From positions 1,574,046 through 1,638,045 of the forward strand of contig NW_023365716.1 in NCBI RefSeq assembly GCF_000003815.2: a DNA stretch of 64,000 nucleotides, read 5' to 3'. A model generated the notes under the pieces. The model worked only from the letters and a program-made list of their open reading frames with translations, was not told the DNA's origin and made no database searches. Shown here in pieces: positions 52,096 through 61,738 of this stretch (position 1 is its first letter; each line of letters begins with the position of its first letter). Origin of the DNA: Branchiostoma floridae (lineage: Eukaryota > Chordata > Leptocardii > Amphioxiformes > Branchiostomatidae). Both the position numbers and the translations under genes were made by a program.

Positions 52096-53318
52096 TTACC
52101 CTGTATGAGTATTCATATGTTGGTATAAGGTAGATCTTTGAGCCGCCCTGTATCCGCACTTCTCACACATGTAGGGTTTCTCACCGAAATGTTTTGTTTG
52201 ATGATCGATCAAATGTTGTTTCTGTGCAGCAGAATAGTCACACTGGTCACATTTGTAGGGTTTTTCTCCTGTGTGGGTTCTCAAATGTTGGGATAAGTTG
52301 GACCTTTGAGCTGTCCTGTACCCACACTCCCCACACATGTAGGTATNNNNNNNNNNNNNNNNNNNNNNNNNNNNNNNNNNNNNNNNNNNNNNNNNNNNNN
52401 NNNNNNNNNNNNNNNNNNNNNNNNNNNNNNNNNNNNNNNNNNNNNNTGTGCAGTAGAATAGTCACACTGGTTACACTTGTAGGGTTTTTCTCCCGTATGA
52501 GTTATCATATGTTCGGATAAGGTAAACTTCCTAGCCGCCCTGTACCCACACTCCCCACACAAGTAGGGTTTCTCACCGGTGTGTTTTGCTACATGTTGCT
52601 CCAAATGCGATTTTCGTGATGAAGAATAGTTACACTGGTCACATTTATAGTTTTGTTCTCCTGTGTGGGTTCTCATATGTTGGGATAAATCAAACTTCCT
52701 AGCCGTCCTGTATCCACACTCCCCACACATGTAGGGTTTCTCATCAGTGTGTTTTGCTAAATGTTTATTCAAATTCCCTTTCTGAGCAGCAGAATAGTCA
52801 CACTTGTCACACTTGTAGGGTCTTTCTCCTGTGTGGGTTCTCATGTGTGCAGATAGGTGAGACTTCCGAGTTGTCCTAAAACCGCACTCCCCGCACATAT
52901 AGGGTTTATCACCAGTGTGTTTTACTAAATGATTGTCCAGAGTGGATTTCTGTGCAGCAGAATAGTCACACTGGTCACACTTGTAAGGTCTTTCTCCAGT
53001 GTGGGTTCTCATGTGTCGGGATAAGTTAGCATTCACAGCTGTCCTGTACCCACACTCCCCACACATGTAGGGTTTCTCATCAGTACGTCTAACCACATGC
53101 CTTCCCATATTGCCTTTGCTCTCCTGTACCTGTGAGGTTGATGTGTTGTCAGGTTGGGGAAAGTTCACATCACACGTTTCCTGCTGCAGGCCCATGTCTG
53201 TTGTCTGGATCTCCCTGCTGTCACTCTCCTTCCCAGGGTGTTCAGTACAGTCCATCTCCTTCCCAGGATGTTCAACACGCAGTTCTGCATTAAAATGTTC
53301 ACAGCTGGAATCTTCCAT
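52096..53318 (-). CDS. ZF12, C2H2 zinc-finger protein (short MEDS class), internal gap
   Basis: The ATG at 53316-53318 lies 7 nt after the acceptor tcccacag. Seven complete fingers and the start of an eighth precede the 100-N gap; three fingers follow it (52096-52338) in a different frame, so the gap does not have its true length or bases at its edge are wrong. Fingers 3-6 ([34 protein letters not shown], the EQNYKC linker) match ZF6 fingers 1-4. The end, HTG-stop, comes from a broken linker. The 2.65-kb intron to exon 1 (55977) holds a 1.66-kb TIR element. Confidence 0.7.
52347..52446. other. Assembly gap (100 N) inside ZF12
   Basis: Exactly 100 Ns, a default size. The finger frames on the two sides are not in phase across it. 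Confidence 0.95.
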
Positions 53319-53389
53319 TTTTATTCTGTGGGATGGGGGTGGGGGTAGATTATTGAATGAAAACTTATTCTTAGGAAAGTGACGCATAC

Positions 53390-55052
53390 TAAGGCCTAAG
53401 AAATAAAATGTTGTGTTTCCTGTTTCCCGACCGACCTTAGAAAAACATGCCGACCCTAGCCTTTTTTTGGGGGTGAAACATTTTTTGGACCCAGAATTTT
53501 GAACAATTTCAAGAAAATGCTGGTCATTTTAAACATGATCTTACTAGTAATTTAGTATGGTCACGGAAGGGGAAAATAGCCACAAATCAGATTAGATTAG
53601 CCTACAATAAATGCATATCCGTCCCACTGTGTAAATGTCGGTTCCATTTTAGGTCAACAAGGAAAATTTCCTATAAAAAAAAATCAAATGTTACCACGCG
53701 GCCGATGTACACGACGTATACGGAGCTCGAGTAAAAGGGTCTTCAATTATCCTCGTAAATTTTCACTCTAAATGAAGAATCAGCACTCAGAGAAAATAAT
53801 CATGGGGTAAACAACATTTTTTTCTTTCTTGTGCGCGGGCATTCAATCCATTTTTCCGAGTTTGAGATGCATTTATGTGGCCTCAATGGAAGAAACTTAA
53901 GGGTTCGGCAAAAACATCCAAGAAACGCCGCCACCTTGAATACCGGTTGCAATGAAGTATTGCAGTTTTCATGTAGATCGCTAGGTGGCGTTGTTTGGAT
54001 TGCTGCAATGTGATTGGCTGCATGTACAGCGGGAATTTTGTGCTTATTTAAAATTACTAGTGCCATTTTCAACATAGGAGCTATACCAAATTGCAAAAAA
54101 GTGTAATACATGTATGTTGTATTACATGGGAGTCAGTGAACTGATTGCTAACAGTACATTTGGCAGAGTTGTTACATCATGTTACATGCAACACAGTATT
54201 TCATTGTATCTATTCATACACATTACTACAGAAATATTCATTGTAATTTATAGATGCCAGATTTGTTTCCTTTAGGCTTTAAAGTTTTTATTTCCATTTA
54301 AGGAGGAACATTTAACGTAGTACAAACATGGTTCTAGCATGTGTTGTGCCTTGTCTTTGATGAAAATAAAAATGTCTTCAGTCTCCTCCCTACTTGCTAG
54401 TCACTGACAAAAAGGCATTAAAAATCCACGTTGAATATTCAAATCTACACTTGGTTAATAAACATGAGATTGATAATATCAACTTGGCAGGATCAGGTGG
54501 GTGCTTTATGTTTTGTTTGCAGGGTGTGAAAAGGGTGCCTGGTAACCAGGACTGGTATCCAGCTTTAATTTTTTTGCCCCACTCATTGTTTGGGAGCCCA
54601 AGTTGTTGATTTTTCTCGGTAAACGCGTCATTTTAAGGTCAGAAAAATAAATTTACAACAGTTTAATGTCATGAAGTTCATATTTTTGGGACGGATGGGG
54701 TAATATTTTTTTCTGTCCCAACAAGCTGGAGACAGCCCTGCTGGTAACATTCGTTGAAGGGCAGGACATCCTCAAAGTGACATTTGTAATCTACTTGTGT
54801 GTAGTGTAGAATATGCTCCTGTGCTATCATGCATTTCACTTTTACTTTAAGTTTGTAAACTGTAGAAGTTGTCTGTAGAACTTTATTGCACGACATTTGT
54901 ACATGGTACAATGTATTTGCCAGGCCAGAGTGGGGCTATAACGTTATAGTTGGGACCAAAGTCTTTTAAAAAAAAAGATAATCCCTACCTACCGACCCTC
55001 ATGTTTTCAGTACTGAAACAGGAAACACAACATTTTTTTTTCCTAGGCCTAA
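53390..55052. mobile_element. 1.66-kb element with terminal inverted repeats
   Basis: The left end aaggcctaagaaataaaatg-ttgtgtttcctgtttc is repeated inverted at right (gaaacaggaaacacaacatt ... cctaggcctaa), about 36 bp of TIR with further similarity inside (aaacatgccgaccct on both arms). No ORF above about 100 codons. Related ZF introns lack it. The target duplication is not clear, so the superfamily is open. Confidence 0.75.
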
Positions 55053-55059
55053 GCACTAG

Positions 55060-55970
55060 TTTTCATATTTATCTGCAAACTACATCGTTCCAAATCCTCT
55101 ACCTGCAATTCAAGTTCCCAAGTTCCCAAGTTTTTCGGTAAACCATCCTCTTCTTTGAAAGCATAGATATTACCTTAAAAAAATGTTGGTCTATTATATG
55201 TAGACACTGATAAGCAGTTACATATACAGATGTATATGGTGATTCCATCAAGTTAAAGGCTGTGTTTTCACATGAAATTTTATTCCGAAACGGAACCTTA
55301 TGAAACCACATACCTGCGTATAACAACGGTGTCGACTCAGTGGCTAGCTTCTCTCTTGATGCAGGGGAGGGACGCCGTAACCTGGAACAGCATATTTCTA
55401 TGACAAAATTATGTGCAAAAGAATGCAGAATGCCTCCCACAAGACTCCTGTTGTGTGGCAACGTGGTACGTTAACCATCCAGCCATCCACAGTTCTGCAT
55501 CTGCATCTGCATCTGCATAGGATACCCCCAAATGACCCCGCGAGGGGCAAAAGTAGGGGGGGAGCTGAGGCTCCCGGGTTTAGTTCCTTGGGATCTGCTA
55601 CTTTTTCGTGTTAGACATTTTTTAGTACTTTGGAAAATATACTAGTACATGGATCCATCCTCCTCTTGTAATTATTCCTTTATAATAGAAACAAATTTTT
55701 CAAAGTAGTAGAACACAGTATTAACCCCCCACCCCCACCCCTAACCCCCCTCCTCCCGGTCTATAAAATATTAGTACCGAAGTTAGTGAAGACTGGTAGA
55801 AAGTCTTGTGTGACAGATTCAAGTACAAGTGGCCCCGTATACATCCCAAACATAATGTAATTGACAGTGACTGCCCCCCTCCCCATCAAAGCACACATCA
55901 CTAACACACCCATAAATCCAACTTACCGCTAAATAAGCACCAACCTGGAAGCATTAACAACAACCACAGG
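55060..55970. other. Rest of the ZF12 intron
   Basis: No ORF worth naming. Short simple repeat (catctg)n at 55497-55517 and a C-rich tract at 55724-55757. From about 55860 it matches the intron start of ZF8. Confidence 0.5.
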
Positions 55971-55976
55971 TCTTAC

Positions 55977-56185
55977 CTGTAGCTCTATCTTGGTTAGCGG
56001 TCTCAACAGCTTCTGGATCCCCCTAAAAAAACGCGTAAGTTTGGAGAAGGTGAGTAGCGAAGACGATGACGGGAACAAAATGGTGGAACTCAGCTCACTG
56101 ACGGGGCAAAGGTCAGAGGTTACAATCCTGAGACAAGCCTGACAATGGGTCAAACCAGAGATAACCGCATAACCCTTTACTCTCG
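55977..56185 (-). promoter_or_regulatory. ZF12 first exon and promoter block
   Basis: Donor ctacag/gtaaga with exon end 55977; YY1-like aaaatggtgg near 56077 with the CRE lost (aactcagc); half-sites aggtcagaggtta near 56110-56122. Most similar to the ZF8 block, although ZF12 has a short-class coding exon. Confidence 0.7.
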
Positions 56186-56545
56186 TGGTTTTGAGCCAAT
56201 CAAAAATAACGCTCTACCTCGACTTCTACTTATCATTTCGTGTTAATGTTTTTTTTTTTTTAATTAAGGCGAAATCATGTGAAATACGGCATGAGGGGTG
56301 ATATGAGCAGGATTTCTTGTTCAATTGAAATTTAGAATTTGAAACCCGGTAATGACGTTATTCAAATATGATTTAAAATCACAACAATTTTTGGCATAGT
56401 TTACTCTCCATTCATTTTGAAAAATCTTCATCTTTTTTGCCAAAATTAAGCCAAGATTGAATGCATCTATACATGTTTAACGCTAAAACTGCTACGGCAA
56501 AAAAAGTCAGGATAATAAGACAATATAGACTTTACATACACTTAC

Positions 56546-57237
56546 TTTATTTTGACAGCGCTTTATTAGAATCACAACCATGTTACCAAATGTAATAGTA
56601 TGATATAAATTGCTATCAGCTACGAATACTAAGAATACAACATTGCAAGTGTACAAACGTTACCGACATGTACCAAATACAAGCATATCAACGGTATACA
56701 CAATGTCAGTATTCTTGTAGATGTTATTCTTTCGGACAGATCAAAGAAATATACGGATGTTTAAAAAAATACTCCTATAATCACAAAAATGTTTACACTG
56801 AGCGAAAACATCACATAAATTGTAGATTTTTTCCTAAAAAAAAACAAGTACAAGTATGTCTTGCTATATAGATACTAAAACTACCTTCGATGCAAAACCG
56901 ATCTCTATGAGTCGATGACGTTTACGTATACAGTACGTCAATTAGCCTAGGAGCTATTTTACACAAGCTCTCTATCTGGGACATTTGTCATCAGCCCTGT
57001 CAGGCTTTTTGCATATCAAAAGTAGATAAAGGTGAGATTTTCTAGCTGCAAAGTAGTTACACTGATAACGCTTCTATGGTTTCCATCCTCTGTGGGTTCT
57101 GACGCATATGCTTGGCTTTTTGGACATTTGAGTTGCCCTGTTCCCTCTCAGCACATCTAGGTCTTTTTATCTGTGTGCTTTCTTACATGTCGGTTAAATG
57201 AGGTTTTATGTGCAGTAGAATAGTCACACTGGTCACC
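56546..57237 (-). other. ZF13 3' UTR with two poly(A) signals
   Basis: AATAAA on minus at 56546-56551 and 56562-56567. The last finger (DYSTAHKTSFNRHVRKHTDKKT) is still readable at 57160-57230, just beyond a nonsense codon. Confidence 0.6.
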
Positions 57238-57650
57238 TTAGTAGGGTTTCTCTCCTGTATGGATTCTCATGTGTCGGGATAAGGTAGACTTTGTTGTTGT
57301 TCTGTGCCCACACTCGCCACACAGAAAGGGTTTCTCTCCAGTATGTTTCATTAGATGTTGGTCCAAGTGGCCTTTCTGTGCAGCAGAATAGTTACACTGG
57401 TCGCATTTATAGGGTTTTTGACCTGTATGGGTTCTCATATGCCTGGATAAGTTACTTTTCCAAGCTGCCCTGTACCCACACTCTCCACACATGTAGGGTT
57501 TCTCACCAGTGTGTGTTCTTAGGTGTAGGTCCAAGTCGGATTTATGTGCCACAGAATAGTCACACTGGTCACACTTGTAGGGTTTTTCGCCTGAATGGAT
57601 TTTCATGTGTCGGGATAACGTATCTGTCAGCTGTCCTGTACCCACACTCC
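57238..57650 (-). pseudogene. Out-of-frame fingers of ZF13
   Basis: In the next frame: LSRHMKIH, then four complete fingers (CDQCDYSVAHKSDLDLH, CGECGYRAAWKSNLSRH, CDQCNYSAAQKGHLDQH, CGECGHRTTTKSTLSRH), ending TGEKPY-stop where tacaag became tactaa. So this stretch has both a frameshift before it and a nonsense change at its end. Confidence 0.8.
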
Positions 57651-58774
57651 CCACACATGAAGGGTTTTTCACCGGAATGGGTTTTTTGATGGCCGATCAA
57701 TTGATGTTTTTCTACTGCAGAATAGTCGCACTGGTCACATTTGTATGGTTTTTCCCCCGTGTGGGTTCTCATGTGTCGGGAAAAGTTTGACTTTTGAGCC
57801 GCCCTGAACCCACACTCTCCACACATGTAGGGTTTCTCACCGGTGTGTTTTGCCAGATGTTTGTCCAAAGTGGATTTCCGTGCAGCAGAATAGTCACACT
57901 GATCGCACTTGAAGGGTTTTTCTCCTGTGTGGGTTCTCATATGTCTGGATAAGTCACACTTTTGAGCCACCCTGTAACCACACTTCTCGCACATGTAGGG
58001 TTTTTGACTAGTGTGTGTTACTTGGTGTTGATTCAAATGAGATTTCACTGCAGCCGAATAGTCACACTGGTCACACTTGTAGGGTTTCTCTCCTGTATGA
58101 GTTCTCATATGTTTAGATAAGCTAGACTTTGTTGTTGTTCTGTACTCACACTCCCCACACTTGTAGGGTTTCTCTCCTGTATGAATTCTCAAATGTTCGG
58201 CTAGATGAGACTTGTTACCTGTCCTGTATCGACACTCCCCACACATGTAGGGTTTCTCACCAGTATGTTTAACCACACGCCTTCCCATTTTGCCCCTGCT
58301 CTCCTGTACCTGTGAGGTTGATGTGTTGTCAGGTTGGGGAAAGTTCACATCACACGTTTCCTGCTGCAGGCCCATGTCTGTTGTCTGGGTCTCCCTGCTG
58401 TCACTCTCATTTCCAGGGTGTTTTGTACACAGTTCTACAGTAGAAAGCCCACTATTGGACTCCTCTATTTCTGCTTTTACGCCACACGTTTCGTCGTTTG
58501 GAACGTCCCTTTCCTCGTCCTGCTGCCGTCCCGTGTCTGTTGTCTGCTCCCAACTGTTGTCAGTCTCGTTCCGAGGATGTCCGGTTGGTTGCGTTGCACC
58601 GAAGTAGTCGTAGGTTTCCTGGTCCTCACTGTGCGTTTCCTGGCACAGCACGTTCTCTTGTCCATCCTGTTGCCATCCAGTGTCTCCTGTCGGCTCCTCT
58701 TTGATGTGCGTCTCGTTCGCAGTTTGTTCCGCATGAAGCTCTTTAACGGGAGGCACAAATGTGAACTCCGCCAT
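57569..58774 (-). CDS. ZF13, C2H2 zinc-finger protein (long MAEF class), frameshifted
   Basis: A 401-residue frame from the ATG 58772-58774 after an attattttag acceptor. IKEE and VKAE both present. Seven complete fingers, the first two of the same type (CGECRYRT, CGECEYRT). Finger 8 breaks in its helix: TADRSTLSRH has become TADRYVIPTH through a 2-bp deletion near 57630, and the frame stops after about 10 more residues. Five further finger units lie in the next frame. Probably a recent pseudogene or a truncated protein; promoter block at 59644 is intact. Confidence 0.8.
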   Translation of the reverse strand: MAEFTFVPPVKELHAEQTANETHIKEEPTGDTGWQQDGQENVLCQETHSEDQETYDYFGATQPTGHPRNETDNSWEQTTDTGRQQDEERDVPNDETCGVKAEIEESNSGLSTVELCTKHPGNESDSRETQTTDMGLQQETCDVNFPQPDNTSTSQVQESRGKMGRRVVKHTGEKPYMCGECRYRTGNKSHLAEHLRIHTGEKPYKCGECEYRTTTKSSLSKHMRTHTGEKPYKCDQCDYSAAVKSHLNQHQVTHTSQKPYMCEKCGYRVAQKCDLSRHMRTHTGEKPFKCDQCDYSAARKSTLDKHLAKHTGEKPYMCGECGFRAAQKSNFSRHMRTHTGEKPYKCDQCDYSAVEKHQLIGHQKTHSGEKPFMCGECGYRTADRYVIPTHENPFRRKTLQV

Positions 58775-59414
58775 CTCTAAAATAATTATAAGAAAACAAT
58801 GATGAGAAGAAACAGAAAAGGCGCAAATTTTACATAAGAATTTTTCCCGTTTTAGCTCCTAAATTTTTTTTTCAGTAACAAGACTTAGATATGTATCAAT
58901 TAGGGTATACATATAGAACAACATGGTATTTATTTATTCAACTCAGGTACGAATTGACTCATTGTACAAACAGAATGCATACAACACAACAATACAGACA
59001 CATAGACACATAACAATCTATGGCATCTATGTACACATGCGTTTTAACGTTATCTTTGTGGTAGAATGAACATGACTTACAGTAAGCACAAACTGTACAA
59101 TGGTGTAATAGAAGAATGGACACGCAAATATATGATATAGCACTGTTTACGCCATCTGGCATCGGTCAGGTGCATAACAGTAACACATTTCACTGGCACT
59201 GTAGGCTCTTGTCATCTTCAGGATTATGCGACAATATGACTACACAAAACGGAATTGCGCACCAAAAAACGGTAGGCAGATCACTAAAAGGAAAGTGTTT
59301 CGCATTATGGTCCACGAATATAACGATCGTCAGTCACTTAATCTATAACTTATTATATACAGCAATTTTTGGTGATTTCTGGGAGTATATTTGAGATGCA
59401 AAAAGATATTTGGC

Positions 59415-59505
59415 AGTCGCAATGCGTATTCTGCACAACAAGCCTGGTGCAGTATACTGTATCGTCATGTTGCAATCTAATAAAGTCAAAGTCGTTACAT
59501 TTGTA
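59415..59505 (+). mobile_element. Retroelement 3' end in the ZF13 intron
   Basis: An insert absent from the matching ZF2 and ZF5 introns reads ctgcacaacaagcctgg ... aatctaataaagtcaaagtc, with the AATAAAG-type end of a 5'-truncated LINE/SINE. Confidence 0.5.
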
Positions 59506-59643
59506 AATCGATATTTAACATCTCACAAATTAGTTTGAATGCCCCCCTCCCCATCAACTACCGATCGAAAACACACCTCTAATTCTAGTTCGCCGCTAAT
59601 CAGGCACCGATGAGAAAGCATTAACGGTAACCAAAGGTCTTAC

Positions 59644-59840
59644 CTGTAGGTCTACGATAGGCAGCGGTCTCCAAAACTCCTACAAATCGGTAAAAATCGC
59701 GTCAGTTTGGAGGATATGAAAAACGCAAGACGAGCCACAAAACAAGATGGCGGACGTCAGCTCTCACTAACAGGGTAAAGGTGAAAGGTCACAAACCTGA
59801 TGCTTAATAGGCCAAACCACAGATCGCCACATAACGTTTT
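59644..59840 (-). promoter_or_regulatory. ZF13 first exon and promoter block
   Basis: Donor ctacag/gtaaga with exon end 59644; YY1-like caagatggcgg and acgtcagc near 59742-59760; aggtgaaaggtca near 59778-59790. Just upstream, 59850-59965, is an unmatched insert ending in ataatacagatacagat. Confidence 0.75.
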
Positions 59841-60279
59841 TTGTTTTGTTTGAACCTTTAGTTATTCATGAGAAGCTCAAATCGGCCAGCAGGCCGCTTT
59901 TCATTGAGGTCATGAGGGAGGTTATAAGGGTAATATAAAATATAATACAGATACAGATTACATTGAGTACTATTAGATTCATCAACCTATATCTACCTCA
60001 ATTTATACGTCGCAGATTCTGTTATGTTTTGACAGTTACGCCAAGCCAGGTGGAATGTAAAATGCAAAGGATTTCTTCTTCAATTCGGGTTTGGACCTTG
60101 AAATACTGCTACCACAAGGATGCTATTTCACTACGATTCAAATCAACACCGAGAAATTATGTTATTTTTTTCCTGTCACCCTGGTAAGAAATGTCTACCA
60201 ATATTAAGGTGAGAAGGCAATATCATAATTATCAGACGATATAAACACATTGCATGTTACTGTCTTTAGTTAAACTATC

Positions 60280-61738
60280 TTTATTTTGAATTAAATTTAC
60301 AAAAAGTATGCTAATTAAAATTTTTAAACAAGTCAGTATCATCTAAATTGCTCTAATCTTAAAGAATAGGAACACATGTGTACAAAACATAAGTACATCT
60401 ATAGTATACACATCGGTGCGTATAATTGAAAATGTTAGATCGTTCTATCAAATAGTGTAGAAAAATGCAAGTAAATATACCAATGCCGACATGTGTACAG
60501 TGGATGAAAAACAAAGGTACAATCTTAGGTACAAAACCTACATCTATAAAGTACCAGGTAAAATTGAAAAGAGTAAAATTAAAAAGAGTAAGTTAATGCC
60601 AAAGTACTGAAACTATGTGTACAAAACCTCCATCGGTTCGGTCCGGCACATAAGCTACAATCCTCACAAGCTCACTGGGACATGTCTGCCTCTCATGTAC
60701 AATTCCTTACCACAAAGTAGGCCGATTTGAGCTTTCATGAATAAACAAAGATTCAAACAAAACAAAACAAAGTCAGTCCCAGGTACAGATAAAGACAAAA
60801 ATTCACATTCCATTCGGGGTCTTTCACTCTACAGCTTTTAACATGTCAAGAGGACAACGTTGCCTGCTCTACATCTGTCGCCAATATGAGCTCTTTCATT
60901 TCAAAAAGATCCTACTGACTACCCCAAGCCGCCCCCCTCCCCACCCATGACCCTGTCAAGGAACTATGTACGTAGGTAAGGCGGTAAAGCTGTTTGCTAC
61001 ATTTTAAAAGATTAAGCTGCCTGCCTCCGCCCCCCCCCTCCCCCCCCCCCATGATCTGTAGGTAAATGGACTAAGCTGTTTGCTGTACATTTGTCACACT
61101 TGTGGATTTAGTTTCTTTCGTACGTCTTCTGAAAAGTAGATAAGGATGAGATGTCCTAGATGCCAGCAGTAACTTGTCACGTTTCAAAAGGAGAAAGTTG
61201 CCTGCTCTACACCTGTCGCAAATATCAGCTCTTTCATTTAAAAAAAATCCTACTGACTACCCCAAGCCCCCCACCGCCACGACCATGTCAAGGAACTATG
61301 TAGGTAGGTAAAGCTGTTTGCTACATTTTAAGATATTAAGCTGGCTGCCTTAACCCCCCCCCCCCCTGATCTGGAGGTAAATGGACTATGTAGTGTTTGC
61401 TGTACATTTGTCACACTTGTGGATTTAGTTTTTTTCGTTCGTCTTCTGAAAAGTAGATAAGGGTGAGATGTCCTAGATGCCAGCAGTAACACTAAAAACA
61501 TGGTTGTACATGTATTTTTTCCTCTTCTGTGGGTTCTTATGTGCTTGGCTAGTTCGGCATTTGAGTTGCCCTGTACCCGCACACTCCGCACATCTAGGTC
61601 ATTTTACCGGTGTGTTTTCTTACATGTCGGTTAAAGGAGGATTTTTTTTTGCAGCAGAATAGTCACACTGGTCACATTTGTAGCGCTTTTCTCTTGTATG
61701 AGTTCTGATATGTTTGGATAAGTTAGACTTTGTTGTTG
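60280..61738 (-). other. ZF14 3' UTR with poly(A) signal and internal duplication
   Basis: AATAAA on minus at 60280-60285. A segment of about 330 bp is duplicated in tandem (about 60840-61173 and 61176-61500), each copy with ggaactatgta.gtaggtaa and gatgtcctagatgcc. ZF3 has one copy. C-rich tracts at 61028-61050 and 61356-61368. Frameshifted finger remnants at 61560-61738. Confidence 0.6.
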
